Shown here piece after piece: positions 1-8,546 of a DNA stretch of 37,168 nucleotides. A program made the translations under genes and the position numbers. The notes below the pieces were generated by a model. That model saw nothing but the letters and a program-made list of their open reading frames with translations, did no database searches and had not been told where the DNA came from. Location of the stretch: positions 1 through 37,168 of IMG/VR virus record IMGVR_UViG_3300032236_000464. The stretch is one strand, 5' to 3'. Within the stretch, counting starts at the first letter, position 1. Each line of letters opens with the position of its first letter. The stretch is from a virus.

Positions 1-56
1 CCAATCTTGTGCAAAAGGGGTTGCCAGAAGGGGGGTGTTGTGTATAAACTACAAAT

Positions 57-527
57 ATGAACAAACTTCCTGTGGAACTCCACCTTGTGCATGGCACAAA
101 ACCAGAGCATGACCCGGTTGCATTGCCAGCCAATGTAAAAAAGAGAATCCCTGAAGCAGAGTGGATGACCAATCCCCTGTCATGGAATCGATCAACCTTT
201 GTGGCTGAAACTGCCGACTATCTTTTCGATGTTTATGGGATCGGCTCAAATCAGGACAAGCATACTTTGGCTATGTTGGCAGATCAGATAGATTTGTATA
301 TCGAGTGCGGCAAGCAAATTGACCCTGCAAATATTGTGGTGTCCACAAATGATGGAAAGACACTTGCACCAAACCCAGCCATATCAATTCGGAACAATGC
401 CTTGAAGCTGGCGATACAATTAATGAATGAATTAGGGCTAACCCCTAGAGGTAGATTGAATAAGACAGAAACAAATTTGGATGATGATTCCGCTGTATCC
501 AGATTTTTAAAAGGACCAAAAGGATAA
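57..527 (+). CDS. terS: Terminase small subunit, P27 family
   Basis: This 156-residue protein resembles P27-type small terminases, which bind the packaging start site and load DNA onto the large terminase. Supporting features are the N-terminal K-L-P-x-E-L-H-x-x-H-G-T segment and the C-terminal L-G-L-T-P-x-x-R block (about residues 124-132), both typical of the family. It is followed 1 base later by the large terminase and is preceded, if the genome is joined end to end, by an HNH nuclease, the usual order in HK97-like cos phages. No good Shine-Dalgarno sequence sits directly before the ATG; a purine run lies about 20 bases upstream. The start is kept because the family-typical N-terminus begins there. 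Confidence 0.88.
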   Translation: MNKLPVELHLVHGTKPEHDPVALPANVKKRIPEAEWMTNPLSWNRSTFVAETADYLFDVYGIGSNQDKHTLAMLADQIDLYIECGKQIDPANIVVSTNDGKTLAPNPAISIRNNALKLAIQLMNELGLTPRGRLNKTETNLDDDSAVSRFLKGPKG

Positions 528-528
528 G

Positions 529-2196
529 ATGAATTACCTAGATGGCATCCGGTATGCCAATCAGGTTGCCAAAGGTGAGATTGAAGTTTGCAGAAATGTG
601 CGGCTTGCCTGTCAGCGCTTCCTGAACCAATATGAAAACAAAGAGTGGGAATGGGAATTTGACCCAGACTATCCCAATCATGTCCTTGGATTTTCTTCCC
701 TACTAAAGCATACAAAAGGACACCAAGCCGGGCAGTCGGTAACCCTTGAGCCATTCCAGATTTTCTTTATTTGTGCCATCTATGGATTTAGGGCAAAGAA
801 GGATCATAGCCGCCGAATGGTTACTGATGTCATTTTGTATATTCCTAGAAAAGCTGGTAAGTCCACACTAACTGCGATCCTTGCACTTTATGAATTGGCT
901 TGTGGCGAAGCTGGCGCTGAAGTATTTACCCTAGCAACAAATCGAGAGCAAGCATCCATTGTTTTTGATGCCGCCAAAGGATTCATAGAATCTGGACCAA
1001 AAGAAATTGCCAGCTTGTTTAGTGTCAGCAAATACCAAATAGGCAAGTTTGGCGATAGTCAGTCAATGTTCAAAGCGCTTAGTCGCGACACCAAAAAGAC
1101 AGGCGATGGTAAGAATCCATCCTGTTGCATAGTCGATGAAGCGGCGCAAATTGTAGATAGAAATGCAATTGAGGTTTTGCACTCTGGTATGGTTGCCCGG
1201 CAAAATCCTTTGAGAATTTATATCACTACAGCCAGCTTTACCAAGGACACCAAGTTTTATGAAGATATGTCCATGTATGAATCCATGCTTAATGGCGAAG
1301 CAACCGATAACCCCAGATGGTTTGGTTTGCTCTATGCGCTAGATCCACAGGATGATTGGCGAGATCCTAAGACTTGGGCAAAAGCCAACCCTATGCATGG
1401 CATTAGTATTTTTGAGGATGCTATTGCACAAAGGGCAGAAGAAGCCAAAAACAAGCCAGCCGCCCTAAATGAGTTTCTTTGCAAAACCCTAAATATCTAT
1501 GTCAGCGCCCAGACAGCATGGGTAGATAGAAACCATTGGGATAAAGCCGAATGTATAATTTCACAGGATCGGGGCGAACCAGAAGCGACATTTATTGGAT
1601 TCGACTTAGCGGCTACTCGCGACTTAAATGCAGTTTGCACACTAAAGCGCTATGGTGAATTAGATTATGAAGCAAGCTGGAAATTCTTTTTGCCTGAAGC
1701 TGGATATGAGTTAATTCCAAAGCATTATCAGGATATATTCAGGGTTGCTGTAAATACAGGCATCCTGAAATTAACCGAAGGCAATGTAATGGATGATAGG
1801 GAAATATCCGATTACATTAAGATGGAGTGCGAAAAATACAATGTCAAAGAAGTTGGATATGATGCCTATAATGCGGCTTCTTTAGTTGCGCGACTTTATG
1901 ATGCCGGAATCCCAGTTAAAAAGGTTGGACAGGGCATGGCGGTATTATCGAACCCTAGTAAGTATGTGGAAAAGTTAATACTGAATCAGCAAATCAAGCA
2001 TGATGGCAATCCATTTGTAGGATGGCAATTAGGCAACTGTGAAGTATATGAAGATGTAAATGGAAATATCAAAGTTCGCAAGAATGAAGCTGATAAAGCG
2101 GCAAAGGTTGATGGAATAATTGCATTAATTATTGCGGCGCATTGCAGTTTAGATAATCCTTTTGTTTCAAACTCCTTTGGATTCAGAAGTTTCTGA
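529..2196 (+). CDS. terL: Terminase large subunit
   Basis: The 555-residue protein is the packaging ATPase and nuclease (Terminase_1 type). The Walker A motif P-R-K-A-G-K-S is at residues 106-112 and a Walker B strand ending V-D-E-A-A is near 202-206. The C-terminal RNase H-like nuclease shows three acidic positions: F-D-L-A-A near 358, V-G-Y-D-A near 445, and K-V-D-G-I near 527. Its length is normal for the family. It follows terS by one base and precedes the portal, so packaging and portal proteins are co-expressed. Confidence 0.95.
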   Translation: MNYLDGIRYANQVAKGEIEVCRNVRLACQRFLNQYENKEWEWEFDPDYPNHVLGFSSLLKHTKGHQAGQSVTLEPFQIFFICAIYGFRAKKDHSRRMVTDVILYIPRKAGKSTLTAILALYELACGEAGAEVFTLATNREQASIVFDAAKGFIESGPKEIASLFSVSKYQIGKFGDSQSMFKALSRDTKKTGDGKNPSCCIVDEAAQIVDRNAIEVLHSGMVARQNPLRIYITTASFTKDTKFYEDMSMYESMLNGEATDNPRWFGLLYALDPQDDWRDPKTWAKANPMHGISIFEDAIAQRAEEAKNKPAALNEFLCKTLNIYVSAQTAWVDRNHWDKAECIISQDRGEPEATFIGFDLAATRDLNAVCTLKRYGELDYEASWKFFLPEAGYELIPKHYQDIFRVAVNTGILKLTEGNVMDDREISDYIKMECEKYNVKEVGYDAYNAASLVARLYDAGIPVKKVGQGMAVLSNPSKYVEKLILNQQIKHDGNPFVGWQLGNCEVYEDVNGNIKVRKNEADKAAKVDGIIALIIAAHCSLDNPFVSNSFGFRSF

Positions 2197-2235
2197 TATA
2201 AAATATAGGAAAATCGGAAGAAATCGAGGAATAAT

Positions 2236-3678
2236 ATGGGTGTTTTAGATATTTTCAGCAAGAAAAGTAATGTTCAAAAGGAAAATAACACCCTATTTGG
2301 ACAGACCCAATTAGGTAACCAGATTGTTCGCCAAGCCCAAGATGGTAAGGGTGGCGCTAATTTCCAGCTTCTTTATGTAACTACTTCATCCCAAACCAAT
2401 GCTGGTCGCATTGTGGATATGTCTGTTCTTACTCGGAACAGCACCATTATGTCCTGCGTAGGTGTTATTGCTAGAGCATTGGCGCAATGTAGCATTTCTG
2501 TAGTATCCAAAGATGAAAGTGGAGTTTTTGTAGATGCCACTCAATCCACAAAGGTTGGTAGCCGGGATAAAGCAAAAGCCAAACAAATCGTATCGCTTTT
2601 GCAAGAACCAAACAATTTCCAGAGCCAATATGAGTTCTGGTATCAATGGACAATGTGGTATTTGCTATCTGGCGAAACCTTTACTTTGCTATTCCGTAAA
2701 GATCAAAAAGATGCAATGCAAACCCCAATTGAACTCTATAACCTAGATTCAACCCTAATTACAACCCAAATGAACCCTGCTAGATATCCTACTTACAGGC
2801 TATCTACACCTTCTTATGGCTTTAACCGCGATGAACCTTTAGATTCTCATCAAGTTATCCATATTTCTGAAGCGGCATGGCAAGGTTCTGCTGGTTTCAA
2901 CAAAGGTATTTTGGCAACCGAATTAGTAGCGCTGGATCAGGACATCGATCTATATGCAAACTATGTAATGCAAAATGGTGCTAAACCATCTGGTATTTTC
3001 AGCACAACTCAGGTAATTCCTGATGCTAAATACAAAGAAGTAGCGCAAAGGCTAAAAGAAGCATGGTCAAGCATGACAGGAAGCCGCCCTACAGACCTAT
3101 CTAAGCCCGGTCAAGGTATGTTGCTAGATCAAGGCATGACCTACAACCCTGTGCAGATGCTAACCCTGCAAGATGCCGATTGTGCAAGATTAAAAGAGCA
3201 AACCACTAAGCGCATCTGTGCATTGTTTGGTGTTCCACCACAAATGCTTGGATTGGATGTAGGCAAGTTTAATAACACCCAGACATTATTGGATGAGTTC
3301 TACAAAACCACTATGTATCCTATGATTATTGCTATTGAGCAAAAATTCAAAATGGGATTATTGAAAGGTTATCCAAATCTAGCTATCCGCTTTGATACCA
3401 AAGATTTCTTGAAGGGCGCGGCATTAGATCAAATGAACTTTGTTAATGCTGGTGTTGCTGGTGGCATTATGACCCCTAATGAAGCTAGAGAATATCTGAA
3501 TATGCCTAATGTTGAAGGCGGCGATGAATTATTGGCTGTAAATACAAAAGCAATCACTTCTACTAATGTTCCAGTAGGACAAAAAACAGCCAAAGTAGAA
3601 CCATTACCCGGCAGTAGTCCACAAGATACTGGCGGCGGTGGCGGCAATCAAACTAAGAAAATGAATATAGGAAAATAA
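2236..3678 (+). CDS. Portal protein, HK97 family
   Basis: The 480-residue protein fits the HK97-type portal (Phage_portal) that forms the dodecameric DNA channel at the capsid vertex. Recognisable segments are the N-terminal helix-rich part with S-x-V-L-x-x-C-V-x-x-I-A-R-A, the middle Y-W-x-W-T-like region, and the C-terminal I-C-x-L-F-G-V-P-P-x-M-L-G block (near residues 330-345), a portal hallmark. The C-terminus ends in a Gly/Gln/Lys-rich tail that is probably disordered. A GAGGA ribosome binding site lies before the ATG. The gene stands between the large terminase and the prohead protease. Confidence 0.93.
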   Translation: MGVLDIFSKKSNVQKENNTLFGQTQLGNQIVRQAQDGKGGANFQLLYVTTSSQTNAGRIVDMSVLTRNSTIMSCVGVIARALAQCSISVVSKDESGVFVDATQSTKVGSRDKAKAKQIVSLLQEPNNFQSQYEFWYQWTMWYLLSGETFTLLFRKDQKDAMQTPIELYNLDSTLITTQMNPARYPTYRLSTPSYGFNRDEPLDSHQVIHISEAAWQGSAGFNKGILATELVALDQDIDLYANYVMQNGAKPSGIFSTTQVIPDAKYKEVAQRLKEAWSSMTGSRPTDLSKPGQGMLLDQGMTYNPVQMLTLQDADCARLKEQTTKRICALFGVPPQMLGLDVGKFNNTQTLLDEFYKTTMYPMIIAIEQKFKMGLLKGYPNLAIRFDTKDFLKGAALDQMNFVNAGVAGGIMTPNEAREYLNMPNVEGGDELLAVNTKAITSTNVPVGQKTAKVEPLPGSSPQDTGGGGGNQTKKMNIGK

Positions 3679-3681
3679 AAA

Positions 3682-3900
3682 ATGGAAAAGATTAATAAAG
3701 TTCTTCAGCTTTTTGGTTATCAGTTACAGAAAAATAATGTTAAACTACCAGTAAAATCTGTAAAATCCCCTAAAATACAAGATAATAATCAATCTATTAA
3801 GAATGGGATTATCAATGAATCAGAACCTAAGCCTACTTTGCGAAGCAAAACTAAGCCTAAACCAATCCTCAAAAGACAAGTTACCAAGCGGCAAGATTGA
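3682..3900 (+). CDS. Small basic protein overlapping the protease start
   Basis: This 72-residue open frame begins 3 bases after the portal stop, with AGGAAAA a few bases before its ATG. It is lysine-rich and low in complexity toward its C-terminus, and is not recognised as any family. Its last 86 bases overlap, in another frame, the N-terminus of the prohead protease. The good ribosome binding site favours real translation; the overlap and lack of recognisable fold argue for caution. Alternatives are a leader that couples portal and protease translation, or the remnant of a longer protease N-terminus. Confidence 0.45.
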   Translation: MEKINKVLQLFGYQLQKNNVKLPVKSVKSPKIQDNNQSIKNGIINESEPKPTLRSKTKPKPILKRQVTKRQD

Positions 3901-4615
3901 AGCCAGAGTAACTTCTTGGGGCGCTAGAGAAGGCGCTGATGGTCGCCGCTTTAATTATCAGCCTGAAGGCTTCATGGAATGGGCTAATGAGTTTGCCGCA
4001 TCTGGCAAACCGCTTCCTATGTTCTTGAACCACAATGATATGGGTATGCCTGTAGGTCAATGGACAGAATTTAACTTTGACAAAAAAGGTATGACTGCAT
4101 CTGGCGAGTTGTTTATGAATACAACCGCTGGCTCTGATCTTTATGAAGTATTAAAAAATTCACCTGATCTTTTTGGTGGTGTTTCTGTTGGCGCTTATGC
4201 TGATGAAGCACAAATGGTTGATGAAGCTGGCAACCCAGTAGCCGAAGATGATATGAATGGCGAAGAATATTTCCAAATTACTAAAGGTGGTTTGCGCGAA
4301 GTATCTGTTGTGATGTATCCAAATAATCCGGCGGCAGAAATTCAAAAGCTGGAATACTTCACAGCCGAAGGTGCGCCCAATCCCCGAAATATCGAAAAAG
4401 CCTTGCGCGATGCAGGACTTTCCCGAAAAGATGCGACCACCGCATCTTCAATCCTCAAAAAACTACTCGAACAGCGCGATGTTGTAGAGCAAGTGGTTGA
4501 GGTAGCCCCTACTCAGAGTGAGCCTGAAGCGGTGGTCGAAAATGATGCTGATGCAATTCTCAAAGCAATTGAAGAAAGAGAATTATTGAAGCAATTATCT
4601 AATCGTATTAAATAA
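3815..4615 (+). CDS. Prohead maturation protease, HK97 gp4-like (S78/U35)
   Basis: This serine protease processes the capsid protein N-terminal scaffold domain during head maturation. From the ATG at 3815 it has 266 residues, with the catalytic histidine in L-N-H-N-D (H73), the nucleophile serine in G-G-V-S-V-G (S124), and the later V-S-V-V-M-Y-P-N-N-P-A-A segment typical of this family. The C-terminal third is charged and Gln/Glu-rich, as in proteases fused to a scaffold-like tail. An upstream in-frame ATG at 3803 is possible; 3815 was chosen because GGGA lies six bases before it. It stands between portal and capsid genes as expected. Confidence 0.9.
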   Translation: MNQNLSLLCEAKLSLNQSSKDKLPSGKIEARVTSWGAREGADGRRFNYQPEGFMEWANEFAASGKPLPMFLNHNDMGMPVGQWTEFNFDKKGMTASGELFMNTTAGSDLYEVLKNSPDLFGGVSVGAYADEAQMVDEAGNPVAEDDMNGEEYFQITKGGLREVSVVMYPNNPAAEIQKLEYFTAEGAPNPRNIEKALRDAGLSRKDATTASSILKKLLEQRDVVEQVVEVAPTQSEPEAVVENDADAILKAIEERELLKQLSNRIK

Positions 4616-4626
4616 AGGAAAAAATC

Positions 4627-5985
4627 ATGTCTGAAAAGATTATTGAAAAACTTGATTTGATCGAAGCCGCTAATGTAGCTAAGATTGAAGAAGTTAAAGC
4701 TGAAGCTGTAGCCGCTGTTGAAGCCGCTAAAGCAGAAATGACAGAAAAAGTAGTTGCTTTGGAAACTAAGATTTCTGCTATTCAAGCACCAGAAGTTATG
4801 CGCCAACCAGCTAAATCTGTTAAGCAAGATGTAAACCGCAAGGTTAAAGAGCAGTTAGCTAAGTTTGTTAAAAAAGGTTCAATGAGCAAAGAGTTTGAAA
4901 TTTTTGCTGATGAATCCGAATATTCTGCATACTTGCAAGAAGATGGTTCACAGATCGGTAACCCAGCAGGCTATGGTGGTGGTTACAATGTGGGTGGTCG
5001 CACAGCCTATGATCCTGTATTCCACAAATTGCGCTTGATGAACCCATTGCGCGGTGTTTCTCGCAATGTAACAACTGATGGCTCTGTTTACCAGTTCCGC
5101 GCTAAGACAGGCAATGCTGGTGCTCAATTCGGTTATGCAATCCAAAACAACGGCGCGCCAACAACTGAAAATACAGTTATCTGGCAAACAGTTCTGCAAG
5201 ATATGAACTGCCAATTCCCAATCAGAACAGCGGCACTCGATGATATCGATGGTTTGGAATCAAATGTAGTGGATGATATGTTGCTCGAATTTAGCCAATT
5301 AGAAGGTTTGGCTATGATGCAGAACAACAACCAAGCATCCCCAACTGGCAATCCTACTGGCGGTTCAAATGGTATTATCGGTTTGGATCAGTATGCAGGC
5401 GCTAATGGTTCTTATACAGGCGGCACAATCTCTACAGCGGCTTTCGGTTCATCCGGCACAGCTTCTACAGATGGCTTGCACAGCATTGCAACTTATGACC
5501 AGCTTACCACCAATGGTAATACTCCCGGTGCAAACAATGTAACTTTTGATGATGTTATCAACTTCTTACATTTCTTGCCACAGGAATACTGGACACCAGA
5601 TGCAAAGATTATCATTAGCCCATTCTTCTTGGCACAAATTCGTGGCTTGAAGGATACTAATGGCACTCCAATTTTTGATCGTATGACACCATTAATTACT
5701 GATGGTATCGTAGGTCAAATTGCTGGCTTTGATGTTGTAGTTAATAAGTATGCTGATGCACCTTATGAAACTTCTGGCAACACTCATGCAAACTTGTATC
5801 CAATGTGGTTCGGTCAATGGTCAAGATTCCACACAATCGTGGATCGCTTGAACATGGTATTGCGCCGCTATGACCAGACTTTACCGGGCTATATCACCTT
5901 CTTTGGTGAGAAGCGCTTGGCAACTTCTGTAGTAGATCCATTTGCCGCAATCCGCTATCGTTCAACAGCGACAGCAACAGCGTAA
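4627..5985 (+). CDS. Major capsid protein 1, HK97 fold with delta domain
   Basis: The 452-residue protein is a classic HK97-type major capsid precursor. Residues 1-55 form a Glu/Ala/Lys-rich coiled coil (delta or scaffold domain), followed by a linker and then the capsid core from about residue 110, with V-G-G-R at 122-125. The core includes a D-D-M-L-L-E-F helix and the C-terminal G-Y-I-T-F-F-G-E-K-R block. Cleavage by the adjacent protease probably removes roughly the first 85-110 residues (inferred). AAAGGAAAAA before the start fits high expression. A strong terminator follows directly. The next gene is a clear paralogue. Confidence 0.93.
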   Translation: MSEKIIEKLDLIEAANVAKIEEVKAEAVAAVEAAKAEMTEKVVALETKISAIQAPEVMRQPAKSVKQDVNRKVKEQLAKFVKKGSMSKEFEIFADESEYSAYLQEDGSQIGNPAGYGGGYNVGGRTAYDPVFHKLRLMNPLRGVSRNVTTDGSVYQFRAKTGNAGAQFGYAIQNNGAPTTENTVIWQTVLQDMNCQFPIRTAALDDIDGLESNVVDDMLLEFSQLEGLAMMQNNNQASPTGNPTGGSNGIIGLDQYAGANGSYTGGTISTAAFGSSGTASTDGLHSIATYDQLTTNGNTPGANNVTFDDVINFLHFLPQEYWTPDAKIIISPFFLAQIRGLKDTNGTPIFDRMTPLITDGIVGQIAGFDVVVNKYADAPYETSGNTHANLYPMWFGQWSRFHTIVDRLNMVLRRYDQTLPGYITFFGEKRLATSVVDPFAAIRYRSTATATA

Positions 5986-5991
5986 TAAAGA

Positions 5992-6026
5992 TGGGGGGTC
6001 AAAAGCCCCCCACTTTTAAATTTTTT
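5992..6026 (+). terminator. Rho-independent terminator between the two capsid genes
   Basis: A perfect 7-bp stem (TGGGGGG at 5992-5998, CCCCCCA at 6006-6012) with a 7-base loop is followed by C-TTTT-AAA-TTTTTT. It lies just after the first capsid gene and before the second. As no other strong hairpin of this kind was seen in the structural operon, it probably acts as a partial terminator that lowers expression of downstream genes relative to the first capsid protein, or stabilises the upstream mRNA 3' end. Confidence 0.85.
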
Positions 6027-6042
6027 AATATTTGGAAATAAA

Positions 6043-7092
6043 ATGGCTAATCTAATTCTCGAAGCAGTCCAAAAAGCCTTTAAAAAAGGCGAAGCGGAAG
6101 TAAATTTAAAGGAAGCATCTGCGCTTACTGGCTCTGGCTCTGGAGTTGGTGGTCGTGTAATTTATGATGATGCATTTGCATCTTTGCGCCAAAACAATCC
6201 TATTCGTAATGCTGGGGCGCGAGTAATTCAGACTATTGGCTCAGATGAAGCCTTTGTAGTCAAAACCGGTAATATTACCAATGTCCAACAAGGTGGCACT
6301 ATCAATCCTTGGGGATACCCAATCAATAGTAACAATGCCAATGGTGCATCTGGTATTGCTACTTCTTACTGGCAATTGCCTGTTCGCGCTGTTAATGCTG
6401 TAGTGCCTGTTCGTAATGCAGTAATGGATGATATCAATGCAATTGGCGATGCTTTAGTAAGCGACATCATGCTTGAGTTTGCACAGCAAGAAGCCTTGTC
6501 TATGATGCTCAATAATGACCAAGCAGGATCTACCACTTACAACTATGGCGCTACTCAAGGTTTGCGCGGTTTAAATAGCTATCCCGGCTCTACATCTGCC
6601 GCCGCTTTTGGCTCTAATGGTCCAGCAATGACCAATGGCAGACATACTGTTTTACAAGTAGCGCAAGAATCTGCTACTGCTGTTTCTTACAATGACTTAG
6701 CTAATTTGGCTGGCGCATTGCCCTCACAATATTGGACAGATCCAACTGTTTGCTGGATGATGCACCCAACCACAATTAAGAATTTGCGCGAATTAGTAAC
6801 TTCTTCTTCTGGTATTCCTTATTTCCTAGAAGTAGGTGATGAGGATGGCGGTTCAGTAGTTTATATGTTCGGTTTCCCAGTATGCGCCAACCCTTATATG
6901 TCATTGGCTGGCTCTGGCAACTATCCAGTTTACTTGGCGGCATGGGATCGCTTTGTAACTGTTGCAGACAATGAGTTAATGAGCATTAAGGCTTTTGAGC
7001 AAACTCAACCGGGCTTCACCACTTTATTCTGTGAAAAGCGAGTAGTTTCTACTATTCGCGATGTATTTGCTGGTGTTAGATTGGTAGGCTAA
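6043..7092 (+). CDS. Major capsid protein 2, paralogue without delta domain
   Basis: The 349-residue protein aligns by eye with the core of major capsid protein 1: V-G-G-R at 35-38 (122-125 in copy 1), N-P-I-R-N against N-P-L-R-G, an M-D-D-I-N helix against L-D-D-I-D, M-L-E-F-A-Q-Q-E-A against L-L-E-F-S-Q-L-E-G, and the C-terminal Q-P-G-F-T-T-L-F-C-E-K-R block. It lacks the coiled-coil delta domain, so it looks like an already mature capsid subunit. Roles could include a specialised vertex, a minor capsid subunit in a mixed shell, or a decoration-like function; sequence alone does not decide. It has its own GGAAATAAA ribosome binding region and follows a terminator. Confidence 0.88.
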   Translation: MANLILEAVQKAFKKGEAEVNLKEASALTGSGSGVGGRVIYDDAFASLRQNNPIRNAGARVIQTIGSDEAFVVKTGNITNVQQGGTINPWGYPINSNNANGASGIATSYWQLPVRAVNAVVPVRNAVMDDINAIGDALVSDIMLEFAQQEALSMMLNNDQAGSTTYNYGATQGLRGLNSYPGSTSAAAFGSNGPAMTNGRHTVLQVAQESATAVSYNDLANLAGALPSQYWTDPTVCWMMHPTTIKNLRELVTSSSGIPYFLEVGDEDGGSVVYMFGFPVCANPYMSLAGSGNYPVYLAAWDRFVTVADNELMSIKAFEQTQPGFTTLFCEKRVVSTIRDVFAGVRLVG

Positions 7093-7093
7093 T

Positions 7094-7753
7094 ATGCCAT
7101 TAGATAGTTACACAAATGGTCCTTATTTAGGGACTACTAGGAATCCTTTTAGCTATGAAAAGGTTGAGCAGTTAAGCCGAGATACCACAACTTCTTGGCT
7201 TAGCCTTGACCAAATCTTGCAACAGCTAAACTTGTTTCAAGATGATAGCCAAGCAGACTATCTGTTTGGGCTTGAAGTAGCCACTCGCATGGCGATTGAG
7301 GACTATCTTGGTATGTCCATATTCCCGATTAAATATCGGTGCTACTATGGTGCTACAAATGGAATGTCAGGCACTCAGCAATGCTTTGATCTGCCAGAAG
7401 TAACCAATGGCATTGGAAATACTACAATTAATGAAGTGGCTTACTATACATCTGGCAATACTCCAGTTTATACAATCATTGATCCTACAGCTTATTTTTA
7501 TGATCCAACAGGCAACAAAATTGTAGTAAACAGCATCCCAAATGAAATAAGCCAAGTAATGACTAACCCTGTAGTGGTTACCTATACTACAGCGGCTAAT
7601 CCTTTGGCGGCTTATCCTAATATCCAGCAGGCTGGTTTATTGCTTTTAACCCATTTGTATAACAACCGCAGTAATACTTTCAATGGCAAGCTAGATGAGA
7701 TTCCATTTGGTGTTGCACAGCTTCTTAGACCTTACAAACCTTTGGTGATGTAA
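7094..7753 (+). CDS. Head-tail connector protein, gp6-like
   Basis: This 219-residue protein has the N-terminal helical layout of HK97 gp6/SPP1 gp15-type adaptors: S-L-D-Q-I-L-Q-Q-L-N followed by an E-V-A-T-R-M-A-I-E-D-Y-L-G helix (residues about 35-75). These proteins form a ring under the portal. The C-terminal part, with V-V-T-Y-T-T-A and a helix ending in A-Q-L-L-R-P-Y, also fits. It begins two bases after the second capsid gene and its TAA overlaps the ATG of the next gene. Confidence 0.82.
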   Translation: MPLDSYTNGPYLGTTRNPFSYEKVEQLSRDTTTSWLSLDQILQQLNLFQDDSQADYLFGLEVATRMAIEDYLGMSIFPIKYRCYYGATNGMSGTQQCFDLPEVTNGIGNTTINEVAYYTSGNTPVYTIIDPTAYFYDPTGNKIVVNSIPNEISQVMTNPVVVTYTTAANPLAAYPNIQQAGLLLLTHLYNNRSNTFNGKLDEIPFGVAQLLRPYKPLVM

Positions 7754-8097
7754 TGGCTATTGCGCGCTATGAAAATGTGGTGGTAAATAATGTAACCAAT
7801 TCTGTCGATGATATTGGTCAATACACTACTACTATCACCCCTTGGTTTAATACTAGGGCTAGAGTAGCGGATGTGCATAATGCCTTGCAAATAACTGCAA
7901 ATGAGAGGGTTTACACAGATTTAGTGAAACTTACTGTAAATTACACCCCATATACAAGGCAAATGGTAGATGCTCAACAGCTTTATTCCATTACTTATCG
8001 CAATCAAGATTGGCGCATTACCGATTGTTATGAATCGAATGATCGCATGAATGTTACATTCCTGTGCTATAGAAATGATCCGGTAGTCCCAGTATGA
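7753..8097 (+). CDS. Head closure / head-tail joining protein
   Basis: At 114 residues this beta-rich protein matches Phage_H_T_join / SPP1 gp16-type stoppers in size, position and pattern (R-V-A-D-V, V-K-L-T-V-N-Y, then I-T-Y-R-N-Q-D-W-R-I near residues 80-90 and a terminal beta strand). Such proteins close the head after packaging. It overlaps the previous stop by one base and the next start by four, placing it in a tightly coupled connector block. Confidence 0.75.
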   Translation: MAIARYENVVVNNVTNSVDDIGQYTTTITPWFNTRARVADVHNALQITANERVYTDLVKLTVNYTPYTRQMVDAQQLYSITYRNQDWRITDCYESNDRMNVTFLCYRNDPVVPV

Positions 8098-8507
8098 GCC
8101 AGAATAATGTTGTGCAGTATGCACAGGCAATCCAATACCAGTTATCTAGTATTGTTAATCCTGTGCCTGTTTATGCCAATTTCAACCGCAATTTTGCTTC
8201 TGAGCCTAAGTTTGTGGCTTGGCAATTAAGAAATGTCCACCAGCCTGTATATACTGGTGTAAACCAGAATAATAAAGGCATTGATCGCCCAGTAGTTCAA
8301 ATGAATGTATTTGCCCAGAATATGCAGGATGCTTTTGGAATAGCAAATACCATTATTCAGGCTTTACATGGATATAATGGGCAATTCGGTGGCATGGCTG
8401 GCTTTTATATTGCAAAAGCCGATGTAGTTTGGTTATATAATACTTATGATAATACTGTAGGGTTGCATCAAATAACAATGGATTGCACCTTGGATATTCC
8501 AACCTAA
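8094..8507 (+). CDS. Tail terminator / tail completion protein, DUF3168-like
   Basis: The 137-residue protein lies between the head-closure and tail tube genes. Its pattern fits tail completion proteins of the DUF3168/SPP1 gp17 type: an N-terminal helix ending in L-S-S-I-V, a central V-V-Q-M-N-V-F-A strand followed by a helix with A-N-T-I-I-Q-A-L, and a terminal strand with M-D-C-T-L-D-I. Family assignment is from pattern and position. It begins inside the last codons of the head-closure gene. Confidence 0.68.
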   Translation: MSQNNVVQYAQAIQYQLSSIVNPVPVYANFNRNFASEPKFVAWQLRNVHQPVYTGVNQNNKGIDRPVVQMNVFAQNMQDAFGIANTIIQALHGYNGQFGGMAGFYIAKADVVWLYNTYDNTVGLHQITMDCTLDIPT

Positions 8508-8546
8508 TAAGATAAAATTAATTTAATTATTTTTTAAGGAATTAAA

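Noticed and set aside
284-754. 156-residue leftward frame over the terminase genes
   Set aside because: It lies fully opposite well-supported terminase genes and shows no family pattern; treated as a shadow.
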